DNA from: a bacterium
GTDB lineage: Bacteria; Pseudomonadota; Gammaproteobacteria; UBA6186; Azoamicaceae
NCBI GenBank assembly: GCA_027364575.1
Contig: DAHXPC010000005.1
Coordinates: 60,528-124,527, forward strand
Direction of reading: 5' to 3'
Length of the DNA: 64,000 nt
Part shown: piece after piece, positions 44,865-54,834 of the stretch
How positions within the stretch are numbered: position 1 is the stretch's first letter
Layout of the letters: each line of letters starts with the position of its first letter
Made by a program: the position numbers and the translations under genes
Notes under the pieces: generated by a model
What the model was told of the DNA's origin: nothing
The model's database searches: none
The model's input: only the letters and a program-made list of their open reading frames with translations

Positions 44865-45713
44865 TCAATATTGATCCTGTAAAAGATCTAACCAAGCTTC
44901 TTCCCATCCGGTATGATGAGTCGCATTTTTTAAGATTATACGGTTTACTTTAAGCCCGCCCGCCCCCTTCACTGCATTTACAAATTGTTCAGCAATAAAG
45001 GCAGGGACTATTCTATCCTTTTCGCCTGCATAATGCTGCTGTGGAATGTGAATAATGTTAGAAATAACCGAAAGGGGGTTTATAAAATCTGTTAAAGGCG
45101 TTGTGTGATGATAGTTGCTTAAAGTATTAGGATCAAGATCACCTGCCACCGTAGCCAAACTGGCCACATCATTCCGCCTTGCAGCAATCAATACCGCTAC
45201 GGCTGCGCCACCGGAAAATCCAATAAGATGAAGTGTATTGGCTTTGGATTTTTTCTTTAAAACGTTAATGGCTTCATTCATGGAACGAATCACGGGTTCG
45301 GAAAAACGTTGATCGGTCCAAACCGCAGCCGTACAGTGCTTATCCAAAGCCTGTGGCGTATATTGGCAGGGCCTGGCAAGGTAGGCCACCGGCTGAGTGT
45401 TGGGATGAAGGATTGCCAGCTTTAATGCAAGGGGGTTAATGGGCGTTGGATCGGGCGACACCTGGGTGCGCGTTAAGTAAGAGCGGCCATCGCCTTCGAT
45501 ATAAATGGCTAAGGTTTTGTCCGCCTCAGTGAATTTTTGATAAGTGGTGAGCAAAAATGAACGGGTAGCTATTCGGCTTTGGGAAAACCCTGCTTGCAAA
45601 GCATTGGCTTGAGTGTTTATCCGTAAGCTTGTCTGCCGGGCAGGACTTAGCTTTGCGCAGCCGCTCAATAATAAAATCATTAACAGTAGAGATAGGTCGT
45701 TTTGGCGCATCAT
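44865..45713 (-). CDS. Lipoprotein alpha/beta hydrolase
   Basis: The 282-residue protein has a lipobox LLLSGC with Cys 19. The mature domain has a nucleophile elbow GFSGGA, an early TLAIYIEGDGRSYL that may hold the oxyanion loop, YAGEKDRIVP with a probable catalytic Asp, and ATHHTGWEEAW with a His. The substrate is unknown. It abuts hemC on the same strand, so it may share that transcript, and it is divergent from the autotransporter gene (71-base gap). Confidence 0.8.
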   Translation of the reverse strand: MMRQNDLSLLLMILLLSGCAKLSPARQTSLRINTQANALQAGFSQSRIATRSFLLTTYQKFTEADKTLAIYIEGDGRSYLTRTQVSPDPTPINPLALKLAILHPNTQPVAYLARPCQYTPQALDKHCTAAVWTDQRFSEPVIRSMNEAINVLKKKSKANTLHLIGFSGGAAVAVLIAARRNDVASLATVAGDLDPNTLSNYHHTTPLTDFINPLSVISNIIHIPQQHYAGEKDRIVPAFIAEQFVNAVKGAGGLKVNRIILKNATHHTGWEEAWLDLLQDQY

Positions 45714-45784
45714 GGGTTGTTAGTATATCTTTAAACCATAAGAGTATATACATTTTTAACCGAAGGATTGAGACCTGCATTTGA

Positions 45785-48340
45785 ATGAATAAAACACTCG
45801 CACGTATTTTCGCGTTATTGGTAGCCAGCGTTGCCGGATTGCCAGCCTTTGCTACCAATTACGTTGTGAATAACGGGATCAGCGAAAGTGCAACAAAAAC
45901 GTTAATTGCTGGAGACACACTTACTGTCCAGGAGGGCGGAACCATTCAAATTCTGGACTTGGACGAGCAAGGTTACTCTACAGCCGTTAGTTTTCAAGGC
46001 AATACAACCATTACGAATTATGGAGTGATAACAAACCACAACGCGCTTAGTGAAAGCGCGTTGAGTGGAAGTGGCGCCAACGCCGGGCCGGTCAACATTA
46101 TCAATACGGGTACTATGAGCACTGAGCTGACCGCTTTTGGATCGGCCCCTCAGCCCGCGGTGGATCTAGCTTCGCTGACAGCTTCTCCCATCAATTTTAC
46201 CAGTATTGGTGGAACGATCACAGGAGGCATTCTTTTGCCAAATGCCAACGTGGCAGCAATAGTTAATTTGCGCGGAAATATGGCAAGTGAGTGGCAAATT
46301 GGCAGAAACTCGGGAGCTGCAGGCTCTCAGGGAATCGTAAATATATTTGGGAATATTAAAACAACCACATTCAGACGCCTTCAAAATAATAATGACATTC
46401 CAGTTCTTTACAATCTTGAAGCTATTAACATACTAGCAAATGATACCCAGTTTTCCATAACGGGGGGGCCGGGTATTTCAGTAACTGGGGTTAACCATTT
46501 TAATGTGGCTGCCAACACCACGGTAAGTTTAGGGACTCTAGCAACGGGCGTGAGTTTCGCTGTCACTAACCTTGCTAATAGTGGCACGATGATTTTTAAT
46601 GGGGTTGCAGGCAACCAAACAACAATTTACGCTAACCCTTTTGCGAATACCGGTGGATTGGTGATAGGGCCTCATGTGACTATGGCAGGCGTTTTAAATT
46701 TGAACGCAGGTTCTAATGTAACGGGTGATATTGTCGCCGGAGTCGGTGGCTTACAGATTAATGTTAATGGCAATTTTGCAACCGCAGGCACCATAGTAGC
46801 CGATCAGATAGCAATAAATAATTCTGGCACTTTAGCGGTTAATAATGCTTTAACAGCGCCTGTTACAAATGCTGGCATACTCGCGCTCAGCGATGCACAA
46901 ACCATAACCGGCACATATATGCAAACACCAAATGGAATTTTTCAAACAACTTTAAACAAAGTAGGAATTGGCAATTTTGGCAGTTTGACGATCGCCGGCG
47001 CTGCCACACTGCAAGGTAAGATAGAAGTCCTGTCACCTAAGAATGAGGTTGATATTCTAAGTGGCAATTATACTATTATTAGTTCCGGGGGCATTTTAAC
47101 AGATAATACTGTCTTGGTTGCTCCATCTTCTCTTGTCCTGTCTATTACCAAAACAGCCAATGCAAATAATTTGATACTAACTGCCATACGCACGCCTTAC
47201 GTACAGATGCTTAAAGAACCTCCCACCGCTCCTTACTATAATGTTGCAAACACCTTAGAGCAATTTCGAAATTCAGGAGAGACTGCTGATGTGCGAAAAC
47301 TTTTATTAGCCGTAGATTCACTTCCGACGGTCGCTGCTTTGCAAAATGCTCTGGTAGAGTTAGCGCCTACGACAAACGGGGGCTCCTTGATGGGCGGTTT
47401 AATCGCGCAAAATTTAGCATTAGAAAAAATAGCCGATCGCTTAGATGCTGATCGTGCAGGCGTTGATCTTTATAAATCAGGCTATTCAGCAGGGGATATG
47501 GCAGAAGGTCGTGGTTCCTATGGTCCAATGGTATTTGCCAATACCAGTCGCCAACAAAAGCAGGGCGGAATTCAAGGTTATACGGCATTTACCGGCGGAT
47601 TTGGCTTTTTAGGGGACGTGCCTTTGACCGAAACGGTTAAAATAGGGGCGGCCATTAGTTATGCAGACACCCATGTAAAATCCAATAATTTAATGAACGT
47701 TGCCCATAATACAACATTCATTAATAGTTTGCAGGGTGCTTTTTACAGTAGCCTAGATTACAGCCCTTTTTTTATCGATAGTATGGTGTCAGTGACAGGC
47801 AACCGTTATAAAAATAAGCGTCAAATAACGGCAACTCAACAAACCGCAACCGGCAATTTTAATGGATTTCAATATACAGGAAAAGCACGTGGTGGATTTG
47901 TATTATTGCGCGTCAATGGAATAGAAGCCGCTCCCCTAGCGTCCATTCAATATACGCAATTAAAACAAAATAGCTATATAGAAAAAGGGGCGTCCGGTGC
48001 TAATTTGGCCATTAATGCCCAAAGCAGCAATTTAACCCAATTAGGATTGGGGCTAAGAATATCGGATACTACGGATGCGGATGAATTTTATCCTGAAATT
48101 CATGCAATGGTGTTGAACGATCTTAAAAGCCCAAATTTTCAGACTGCCGCTCGATTTACAGAGGGTGGTCCAAGCTTTATAACTCCAGGGGTGCAGGGGG
48201 CAAAACGAGCGGTGAATATGGGTGCAAGTTTAACCATGCTCATGGCAGAAGATTTTTTGGTCACCGGTGGCTATGATTTGGAAAGCAAAAAAGCGTTTAC
48301 CAGTCATTCTGCTTCGCTGAAGTTTAGATGGACTTTCTAG
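45785..48340 (+). CDS. Type Va autotransporter
   Basis: Residues 1-23 are a signal peptide (RIFALLVASVAGLPAFA). The passenger (about 24-480) is Asn/Thr/Gly-rich with beta-helix-like repeats such as NINVNGNFATAG and INNSGTLAVNN. A linker with helix LEQFRNSGETADVRKLLLAV leads to a 12-strand beta-barrel (about 575-851) that begins YGPMVFANTSRQQK and ends with the terminal Phe in FRWTF needed for BAM assembly. No protease triad is obvious in the passenger, so it is probably an adhesin or surface antigen. The nearest Shine-Dalgarno (AAGGA, 45763-45767) is 17 bases away, so initiation is weakly defined. Confidence 0.88.
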   Translation: MNKTLARIFALLVASVAGLPAFATNYVVNNGISESATKTLIAGDTLTVQEGGTIQILDLDEQGYSTAVSFQGNTTITNYGVITNHNALSESALSGSGANAGPVNIINTGTMSTELTAFGSAPQPAVDLASLTASPINFTSIGGTITGGILLPNANVAAIVNLRGNMASEWQIGRNSGAAGSQGIVNIFGNIKTTTFRRLQNNNDIPVLYNLEAINILANDTQFSITGGPGISVTGVNHFNVAANTTVSLGTLATGVSFAVTNLANSGTMIFNGVAGNQTTIYANPFANTGGLVIGPHVTMAGVLNLNAGSNVTGDIVAGVGGLQINVNGNFATAGTIVADQIAINNSGTLAVNNALTAPVTNAGILALSDAQTITGTYMQTPNGIFQTTLNKVGIGNFGSLTIAGAATLQGKIEVLSPKNEVDILSGNYTIISSGGILTDNTVLVAPSSLVLSITKTANANNLILTAIRTPYVQMLKEPPTAPYYNVANTLEQFRNSGETADVRKLLLAVDSLPTVAALQNALVELAPTTNGGSLMGGLIAQNLALEKIADRLDADRAGVDLYKSGYSAGDMAEGRGSYGPMVFANTSRQQKQGGIQGYTAFTGGFGFLGDVPLTETVKIGAAISYADTHVKSNNLMNVAHNTTFINSLQGAFYSSLDYSPFFIDSMVSVTGNRYKNKRQITATQQTATGNFNGFQYTGKARGGFVLLRVNGIEAAPLASIQYTQLKQNSYIEKGASGANLAINAQSSNLTQLGLGLRISDTTDADEFYPEIHAMVLNDLKSPNFQTAARFTEGGPSFITPGVQGAKRAVNMGASLTMLMAEDFLVTGGYDLESKKAFTSHSASLKFRWTF

Positions 48341-48363
48341 ACTCTACTATAGAATATTAAAAA

Positions 48364-49713
48364 TTATAAAATAAAGCGGCTAAGATCATTATCTTTCACC
48401 AAATCGCCTAGCTGTTTATCCACATAAGCTTTATCAATTGTGATAAGCGTCTGAGCAAGTTCGGTCGCATTAAAAGAAATTTCATCTAATAAACGTTCCA
48501 TCACTGTATGCAATCTTCTTGCACCAATATTTTCAGTGCGTTCATTAATTTCCCAAGCCATTTCTGCAATGCGTTGAATGCCATCCAGCGCAAACTGTAA
48601 TTGTACATTCTCAGTGGCTAATAATGCCTGATATTGTACAGTTAAGCAGGCGTCTGGTTCTGTTAGGATCCGAACGAAATCGGGCGCTTTTAGCGCCTCT
48701 AATTCAACGCGAATGGGAAGACGACCCTGAAGTTCTGGAATAAGATCAGAAGGTTTGGATAAATGAAAAGCGCCTGAGGCAATAAATAAAATATGATCAG
48801 TTTTTATCATGCCATATTTCGTTGAAACGGTGCATCCTTCCACCAAAGGCAGTAAATCGCGTTGTACCCCTTCGCGTGAAACATCAGCGCCTGCACGCCC
48901 CTCTGAACGTTGTGTGACTTTGTCAATTTCATCTAAGAAAACAATACCGGCTTGTTCCACCCGTTCTAAAGCCCGGCCTTTAATGTCGTCATCATTAATT
49001 AATTTATGGGCTTCTTCTTCCCTGAGTAATTTTAAGGCATCTTTAACCCGTACTTTGCGTTTACGGATGCGATCACTGGACAAACTTTGAAAAATGCCTT
49101 GCAATTGATTGGTCATTTCTTCCATTCCGGGCGGAGCCATAATTTCGACGCCAATGGTACTTTGTGCGATTTCAATATCAATCTCTGTATCGTCAAGATC
49201 TCCTGCTGCCAATTTTTTACTGAAAAGCTTTCGTTTAGCGGTTTGGCTTGCCAAGATTTCGGTCTCAGGCGTAGCAGATTCTATTGCGGGCACTAAAATA
49301 TTCAAAATACGTTCTTTTGCCGAGCGCTCTGCACTGTCTCTGACTTTTTCGAGTGCATTCTCCCGGGTCAATTTAACCGAAACATCCATTAAATCTCGGA
49401 TAATAGAATCGACGTCTCTACCCACATAACCGACTTCAGTAAATTTTGTCGCCTCAACTTTAATAAAAGGCGCGTTAGCCAGCTTGGCTAAGCGACGCGC
49501 AATTTCAGTTTTTCCAACCCCCGTAGGCCCAATCATTAAAATATTTTTTGGCGTAATTTCTGGCCGTAGGGTAGCATCTACCCGCATACGACGATAACGA
49601 TTTCGAAGTGCTATCGCCACCGAACGTTTAGCCGCGGTTTGTCCGACAATATGCTTATCTAATTCTTGAACAATTTGCTGAGGCGTCATCACCTCAAATA
49701 GAGTATTATCCAT
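48364..49713 (-). CDS. hslU: HslU ATPase (unfoldase of the HslUV protease)
   Basis: The AAA+ unfoldase has Walker [10 protein letters not shown] near residue 57, [14 protein letters not shown] near residue 88, Walker B FLDEIDK near residue 255 and the sensor region [20 protein letters not shown]. The I-domain lies between about 110 and 240. It feeds substrates to HslV. Length 449 is close to E. coli (443). It overlaps hslV in TAATG. Confidence 0.97.
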   Translation of the reverse strand: MDNTLFEVMTPQQIVQELDKHIVGQTAAKRSVAIALRNRYRRMRVDATLRPEITPKNILMIGPTGVGKTEIARRLAKLANAPFIKVEATKFTEVGYVGRDVDSIIRDLMDVSVKLTRENALEKVRDSAERSAKERILNILVPAIESATPETEILASQTAKRKLFSKKLAAGDLDDTEIDIEIAQSTIGVEIMAPPGMEEMTNQLQGIFQSLSSDRIRKRKVRVKDALKLLREEEAHKLINDDDIKGRALERVEQAGIVFLDEIDKVTQRSEGRAGADVSREGVQRDLLPLVEGCTVSTKYGMIKTDHILFIASGAFHLSKPSDLIPELQGRLPIRVELEALKAPDFVRILTEPDACLTVQYQALLATENVQLQFALDGIQRIAEMAWEINERTENIGARRLHTVMERLLDEISFNATELAQTLITIDKAYVDKQLGDLVKDNDLSRFIL

Positions 49714-50258
49714 TAAGTTTCACTCTCCAGTTCTTCGATAGTGCAATTATGGTTGGTATAAATACAAATATCCGCCGCAATATGTAAAGATTTTTCCACA
49801 ATTATTTTGGCACTTAATTCTGTATTTTGGTAAAGCGCGGTTGCTGCGGCTTGTGCGTAAGAACCCCCTGAACCAATGGCGATTAACCCTTCTTCGGGTT
49901 CAATCACATCGCCATTTCCGGTGATCATCAATGAAGAAAGTTTATCGGCCACAATTAATAAAGCTTCTAAACGGCGCAAGGATCGATCGGTTCGCCAATC
50001 TTTAGCCAATTCGACTGCGGCGCGGGTTAAATGCCCTTGATAGGCATCTAATTTTTTTTCAAATCGTTCAAAGAGTGTAAAGGCATCTGCAGTGCCGCCG
50101 GCAAATCCTGCAATGACTTTATTTTGGTAAAGTCTTCGCACTTTTCGGGCATTGCCTTTCAAAATAGTATTGCCAAATGATACTTGCCCATCGCCCCCGA
50201 TGACGACTTGATTATGTTTTCGCACACACAGAATGGTGGTTCCATCAAATTGTTTCAT
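49713..50258 (-). CDS. hslV: HslV peptidase subunit
   Basis: This is the proteasome-beta-like threonine peptidase. Maturation should expose Thr 7 in [14 protein letters not shown]; a six-residue propeptide occurs in several gammaproteobacteria, whereas E. coli has only Met. [23 protein letters not shown] and [20 protein letters not shown] are diagnostic. It lies 16 bases after the SPOR-domain gene. Confidence 0.97.
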   Translation of the reverse strand: MKQFDGTTILCVRKHNQVVIGGDGQVSFGNTILKGNARKVRRLYQNKVIAGFAGGTADAFTLFERFEKKLDAYQGHLTRAAVELAKDWRTDRSLRRLEALLIVADKLSSLMITGNGDVIEPEEGLIAIGSGGSYAQAAATALYQNTELSAKIIVEKSLHIAADICIYTNHNCTIEELESET

Positions 50259-50274
50259 ACCGTATTCTCTTTTA

Positions 50275-51027
50275 TTAGTGACGTTGCAAAATTAAAATCC
50301 CCTCAATTCTTTGCTTGGCGAGAGTGTTTTTATGCTTAGAAGCAATAATTTCTGAAGGGAATGGGCCTATGATTATTCTAAACCAGGTTCCATCTTCTGC
50401 CTCTACTTTTTGCAGGCGAGGATGAAAGCCTAAACGCTGCAAACGCGTTTTAAATGCCTCAGCAGATCCTAATCCTCGATAAGCCCCTGCTTGGATAAGG
50501 TATTGCGCTGCGGCAAGTTTAGTTTGAACCTTTGGCAGCGAAGGCTTTTCGATAGTATTAGGTTTTTTCAGTGAAACAGATGGCGCCGGGCGGGAGGGGG
50601 TAAGCGAGGATTCTTCTGCCGAAATGGGTGCTTTTGGCGTGAGAGGTATTAACTTAGGTGTTGAGCTTTTATTTTGTTCAGAAGTAGGATCAGGAATAGG
50701 GACTTCCATGCCTGGGAGTAATTGATAAAATTCAAAGCGAGGGGAAGATTTCTTTTTAGCCGCGAGTGCGGGTTGTTTTTGGACTTTTGCAGCGTTTAGT
50801 TTTTTAGGACTCAGTTTTATTGCTGCATCGGGTTTCAATTTATCTAAAGACCATTTTCCGGTCAATAATAGATAGGCAGAGGTTATTCCTAAAATACCCA
50901 CAAATGCGCCACTTAATAGCCACAGCCAGACATAGGAAACGCTATAGCCATTGCTACGGCTACGTTTTTTATGATTAGGCACACTCCGGGCTTGTCGGCC
51001 TTTGCGATAATTTGCAATATAAAACAT
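50275..51027 (-). CDS. SPOR-domain protein, FtsN-like
   Basis: The 250-residue protein has a short basic cytoplasmic N-terminus, one membrane helix (about residues 31-53), a Pro/Ser/Lys-rich linker, and a C-terminal SPOR domain (about 175-250; [22 protein letters not shown]) that binds denuded peptidoglycan at the septum. The order ftsN-hslV-hslU is widespread in gammaproteobacteria, which supports an FtsN role. The short FtsN essential region is not clearly recognisable. Confidence 0.82.
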   Translation of the reverse strand: MFYIANYRKGRQARSVPNHKKRSRSNGYSVSYVWLWLLSGAFVGILGITSAYLLLTGKWSLDKLKPDAAIKLSPKKLNAAKVQKQPALAAKKKSSPRFEFYQLLPGMEVPIPDPTSEQNKSSTPKLIPLTPKAPISAEESSLTPSRPAPSVSLKKPNTIEKPSLPKVQTKLAAAQYLIQAGAYRGLGSAEAFKTRLQRLGFHPRLQKVEAEDGTWFRIIIGPFPSEIIASKHKNTLAKQRIEGILILQRH

Positions 51028-51348
51028 ATAAAATTAAGTGTAATCAAAAAATGACAGAAGCTAAAATTTAAATTTTTAGATCAATCTGATAAAAGCCCAT
51101 TAAATAACTAAACAATACAAGCTATAGCTTGTATTGTAGCAGAGAAAGCGGCCTTAAATAGAGTCTGTGTTGTCTAAAATCTTCCTGTGCTATGCCTAAA
51201 AAATGATAACCAATAATAATTGCCAGCTTACTAACAATTTTTAGATCCGCTGAACATCCGTTATCTAGCGAATAACACCGCTATATCACAAAGCGTAAAT
51301 TTATAATAAAGCGTTAAGTTTTGTAAACATAGGATTCAGGAGGGGAGC
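51028..51348. other. Intergenic region with divergent promoters and a perfect palindrome
   Basis: This 321-bp gap lies between the minus-strand ftsN-like gene and a plus-strand unknown gene. No reading frame is supported. It is very AT-rich and contains the 26-bp palindrome at 51112-51137 described separately. Confidence 0.5.
51112..51137. promoter_or_regulatory. Perfect 26-bp palindrome (candidate operator)
   Basis: Each arm reads ACAATACAAGCTA and its exact complement, meeting at the centre without a spacer. There is no T-run after it, so it is not a normal terminator. It is 85 bases from the ftsN-like start and 212 from the gene at 51349. A homodimeric regulator site or a cruciform are both possible. 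Confidence 0.5.
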
Positions 51349-52173
51349 ATGAATTATGAGCAGTTTCAAAAAGGTTGGGATTTATTTGAATGCCCACTCG
51401 CTGCAGATAGAACCTTTGATTTGGTTTACTTTACAGTTCACCCTGCAAATAATAGACAAATATATTCAAAAAGTATGCTGCAACGCTTACCGCTAGAGCC
51501 CGAGGATCCGTGTAAATTGGAAAGGAAATGTCCTATCACGCGTTGCCCTATTAGTCTGGTGAATACCGCATCTGCATTGCCTTTTAGGAATGTGTTTTTG
51601 GTGATAACCCGAAATGCAGTGATAAACACGCCAGAGCCATTTATTTGCAAATTAGACGAGCATCAATTTAAATATAAAGAAGACGTACAAAACGCATTGG
51701 CTCTTTTAAATACATTATCTGCGCATGAAATCCGAACGGCAGAAAGCGCTTTAGCAGAATGCTTTCAAATGGATATTTTTGTCGGTATGTCAGCAATTGA
51801 GCAGGAAAAATTAAAACAGCATATGCATGAACAAGGGAATAATTTGTTATTAGAACCCTGGCAAATAGCAACGGTATTTGATCCAAGCATCATTGGTTTA
51901 AACCCACAATTACAGACGCTTCTTCGATGGAAAGAGATCAATCAGCTCGAACCCATATCCGCAGGGGTATCAGAAAAATTAGGCATTGCTCATCGAATAC
52001 CGGGGGCAGAAGAGCAAGCCCGCATTGCTAATGCCAGAAGACAAGCCGAAGTTGTCTCGGAACAAGCAAGATCCAATCACGCGGTATTATACCGAGCTGC
52101 GGTGGCGCAACGGCCTATTCAGGCGTGTGCTTATATTGATCCTATCCTTTTTCAGCCAGGACGATTGGATTGA
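51349..52173 (+). CDS. Hypothetical protein with a small Cys cluster
   Basis: I do not recognise this 274-residue protein. It has no signal peptide or membrane helix. A Cys-rich stretch DPCKLERKCPITRCPI (about residues 45-60) could be a small zinc-binding or U-box/RING-like element, although the spacing is not canonical. The rest is mixed helical, and residues 225-250 are Ala/Arg/Glu-rich (ARIANARRQAEVVSEQARS), probably a single helix. The start ATG follows GGAGGGGAGC, a strong Shine-Dalgarno. It stands alone beside an antitoxin gene; an effector role is possible but unproven. Confidence 0.7.
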   Translation: MNYEQFQKGWDLFECPLAADRTFDLVYFTVHPANNRQIYSKSMLQRLPLEPEDPCKLERKCPITRCPISLVNTASALPFRNVFLVITRNAVINTPEPFICKLDEHQFKYKEDVQNALALLNTLSAHEIRTAESALAECFQMDIFVGMSAIEQEKLKQHMHEQGNNLLLEPWQIATVFDPSIIGLNPQLQTLLRWKEINQLEPISAGVSEKLGIAHRIPGAEEQARIANARRQAEVVSEQARSNHAVLYRAAVAQRPIQACAYIDPILFQPGRLD

Positions 52174-52235
52174 TATTTTTGTTACGACAAGGGTTTTTTC
52201 AGCTTTTCGAAAAGAAGGCTTTTGGATGATTTCGG

Positions 52236-52469
52236 TTATTTCTGTTCAAATGTAAAAGGGGTTGCATCTGAGAGATCCTTCCGGTTAATCGCTAAAAGTT
52301 CTTTAATCATTTCTATGTGTAGATTAGGGTTGTCTAAAGCGCATCTTCCTATTTTTGCCCAAAACTCAACTTGTCCTTGGATAGAACGATGCTCAGCTTT
52401 CGCTGCTTTTTTAGCGCTATTATATTCTTCATCACTGATCCTAATTGGCACGCTTATAACCCCCCCCAT
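52236..52469 (-). CDS. ParD-like antitoxin family protein, G8 tract after the start codon
   Basis: The 77-residue protein has a ribbon-helix-helix-type strand VISVPIRISDEEYNSAKKAA and the family segment AEHRSIQGQVEFWAKIGRCAL typical of ParD-like antitoxins (PF11903). No ParE or other complete toxin is adjacent. The first codons are ATG GGG GGG GTT, so a run of eight G starts inside the initiation codon (52460-52467). No Shine-Dalgarno is obvious. The start overlaps the end of a short frame with an HExxH motif read from upstream. Confidence 0.75.
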   Translation of the reverse strand: MGGVISVPIRISDEEYNSAKKAAKAEHRSIQGQVEFWAKIGRCALDNPNLHIEMIKELLAINRKDLSDATPFTFEQK

Positions 52470-52546
52470 GTCGCAATAATATACGGATGAAGCATCTCAT
52501 GAGCTAATATTAAATGGGCGCAGTTTTTTGAATTTTTATGGCCATA
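52454..52546 (-). pseudogene. Relic of a metallopeptidase-like gene (HExxH) upstream of the antitoxin
   Basis: A 30-residue open frame, bounded upstream by TAA at 52547-52549, reads CAHLILAHEMLHPYIIATW near its end. HEMLH fits the zinc HExxH motif of SprT/M48-like peptidases. Its TAA (52454-52456) overlaps the antitoxin start region, a spacing usual for coupled operon genes. No start or N-terminal part remains, so this is probably the tail of a lost partner gene. Confidence 0.35.
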
Positions 52547-52549
52547 TTA

Positions 52550-52789
52550 CGGATCATATGCAATTGGGCTACACTATTAACTCAGTTAAATGGCTGCATA
52601 GATTTGAGATGGATAGGATAGATAGCCATCAAAAACTTTCTCAAAGCGTTTATTGCTTGTGTGTATTTATCATTAAAAGGTATAGATAATGAGTTACTTT
52701 CATTAATTATAACGAATCTCGAAAATTCTCTATATACTGATGAAATAACGTCGATACATTGGATTATTTTTTAGAAGAAGGGGATTGAT
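52550..52789. other. Intergenic region before the SPFH gene
   Basis: No supported gene. A TATACT hexamer at 52733-52738 could be the -10 box for the SPFH-nfeD pair, but no good -35 is found. AAGGGGA just before 52790 is a good Shine-Dalgarno. Confidence 0.35.
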
Positions 52790-53713
52790 ATGGAGTTTGG
52801 GATATTTGCAGGTCTTTTAGCGATTTTAGCCGTTGCGGTTATCATGATGGGTGTAAAACAGGTGCCACAAGGGTTTGAGTGGACGGTTGAGCGATTTGGT
52901 AAATATACCCATACCCTAAGACCCGGCCTTGCCATTATTTTGCCATTTGCCGATCAAATCGGGGCCAAGCTTACGATGATGGAGCAAGTGTTAGATATCC
53001 CTTCACAAGAAATCATTACCAAAGATAATGCAATGGTCAGAGTGGATGCGGTGATTTTCTTCCAAGTCGTTGATGGAGCGAGAGCGGCCTATGAAGTCAG
53101 TGATTTAGAGCGCGCTATTCGTAATTTAACCTTAACCAATATTCGAACGGTTTTAGGATCGATGGATCTCGATGAAGCATTATCACAACGCGATCACATC
53201 AATTCTCGATTGTTATCCGTCATTGATGGCGCGACAGCACCCTGGGGACTTAAAGTAACCCGAATTGAGATTAAAGATATTGCTCCGCCACGAGATCTTA
53301 TCGATGCAATGGGTGCGCAGATGAAAGCCGAACGAGAAAAACGTGCCAGAGTTTTAGAAGCAGAAGGGGTAAGACAAGCGCAAGTATTACGTGCCGAAGG
53401 CGAAAAAAGCGCACGGATCTTGGATGCAGAAGGTCGAAAGCAAACAGCCTTTTTAGATGCGGAATCCAGGGAAAGGCAAGCCGAAGCAGAAGCGAAAGCC
53501 ACTGATATGGTTTCAGAGGCAATTAGTAAAGGAAGCGTGCAGGCCATTAATTATTTCGTTGCCCAAAAATATATTGACGCTTTGGGTAAAATTGCCAGTG
53601 CGGAAAATCAAAAAGTGATTTTAATGCCGTTAGAAGCAAGTAGCGTTATTGGGAGTTTAGCCGGTATTGCGGAACTTGCGAAAAGCGCTTTTTCTAAAGA
53701 TAAAATGGTATAG
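52790..53713 (+). CDS. SPFH/Band 7 (stomatin-like) membrane protein, QmcA-like
   Basis: The 307-residue protein has an N-terminal membrane helix (about 1-22), the Band 7 domain (about 20-190) with [20 protein letters not shown] and NRxL-type segments, and a C-terminal charged coiled-coil (about 190-245) of Ala/Glu/Arg heptads ([18 protein letters not shown]). Such proteins form large ring oligomers that organise membrane microdomains and control proteases. The following gene encodes the NfeD partner, the classic qmcA-ybbJ pair. Confidence 0.93.
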   Translation: MEFGIFAGLLAILAVAVIMMGVKQVPQGFEWTVERFGKYTHTLRPGLAIILPFADQIGAKLTMMEQVLDIPSQEIITKDNAMVRVDAVIFFQVVDGARAAYEVSDLERAIRNLTLTNIRTVLGSMDLDEALSQRDHINSRLLSVIDGATAPWGLKVTRIEIKDIAPPRDLIDAMGAQMKAEREKRARVLEAEGVRQAQVLRAEGEKSARILDAEGRKQTAFLDAESRERQAEAEAKATDMVSEAISKGSVQAINYFVAQKYIDALGKIASAENQKVILMPLEASSVIGSLAGIAELAKSAFSKDKMV

Positions 53714-53726
53714 GTAATTATTGAGC

Positions 53727-54191
53727 ATGAACGAATATATTTATACCGGTTGGTTTTGGTTTGGGGCAGCAGTCTTTTTAATTATTTTGGAAGTTATGTT
53801 AGGCGCAAGCTTTTTCTTGCTTTCTTTGGGGATGTCTGCAGCGCTTGTCGGAGGGATTGTTTTTGTACTGCCAAAATTAGCCGGCGTTTATCAAGTGTTA
53901 TTGTTTGCCTTGATTGCGCTTTGTAGTCTGGTCTGGTTGCGTTATTATTTAAAAACCAATACCCACCAGACCAAGCATCCGCATTTGAATAGACGCGCCG
54001 AACAATATATGGGTCGAGTTTTTGCTTTATCAGAGGCCATAGAGAATGGGCGTGGTAAAATCCGCGTGGATGATTCTACTTGGTTGGTTGAAGGGATGGA
54101 TGCCCCTTCGAATACGCTGGTAAAGGTAGTTGGAGTGGATGGGGTCATTTTAAAAGTAAAACGTATGGATGTTCCCGATTTATCTTTTTAA
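53727..54191 (+). CDS. NfeD family membrane protein (YbbJ-like)
   Basis: The 154-residue protein has two to three membrane helices (about residues 8-30 and 34-70) and a C-terminal OB-fold domain (about 95-150; MGRVFALSEAIENGRGKIRVDDSTWLVEG). NfeD proteins partner with SPFH proteins. I choose the ATG at 53727 over the TTG at 53721. It lies 13 bases after the SPFH gene. Confidence 0.92.
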   Translation: MNEYIYTGWFWFGAAVFLIILEVMLGASFFLLSLGMSAALVGGIVFVLPKLAGVYQVLLFALIALCSLVWLRYYLKTNTHQTKHPHLNRRAEQYMGRVFALSEAIENGRGKIRVDDSTWLVEGMDAPSNTLVKVVGVDGVILKVKRMDVPDLSF

Positions 54192-54250
54192 ACAAAAAAA
54201 GGGTTGTTTCTTGATGGGTTTTAAGGATACCTGATTATAAACAATTTATT

Positions 54251-54627
54251 TTATAATCGAGCGCTCATAGAAACCATACAAAACTCCAAGGCAGCGTAAG
54301 CTTCAGAGCCCCCTTGTTCGGCAGATTTTCCGTATCATTCACAGGCGTTGTTATAATTTTGAACAACGCCTTCCCCATTGTGATATAGAGCTCCTAACCA
54401 ATCTGATAAGAATAACCCACCTCGTATTGTGCCTTAGCATCCCCTATTTTGGCGCGAGCGAATAATTCATTAAATTTTGGATTGCTGCGGCTGCTAGATG
54501 AAGAAAAAGACAATAGCGAATAAGCTACCGTTGAATGATTTTGTGATTCTAGGGAAAAAATTTGTGATGCTATGGTTATTAATTGTTCGATTTGCTGTCG
54601 CTGGCCAGCCTGTAGGCTGCTCTTCAT
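54251..54627 (-). pseudogene. Sel1-repeat protein relic
   Basis: The open part (54394-54627, 77 residues, AGGAAG ahead of the ATG) ends with a partial Sel1 motif AKIGDAKAQYEVGYSYQIG. After its TAG the sequence continues, with a frame shift, as LGALYHNGEGVVQNYNNACE, then a TGA where Trp is expected, then YGKSAEQGGSEAYAALEF. Both are recognisable Sel1 repeats. Sel1-repeat proteins are frequent effectors and adaptors in Legionellales. This copy is decayed by at least a frameshift and a nonsense codon. Confidence 0.7.
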
Positions 54628-54834
54628 TTTAAACTTCCTATAAAATTTAGCTTTTTATCTAGCCAATGATTTTATGCTTAAAAAAACGCTTAATGGCAAG
54701 CAAAAAATTTTTTCATTAAGTTGTGCCGCCTGGATTAGGCTGAGTGTATATGCACCACCTGAAAATTTCTAATTCTCTTAAAACATCCTTAAAGCGCAAA
54801 AAACACTTTGAAACAGGGAGTTAAGAGGTTAATT

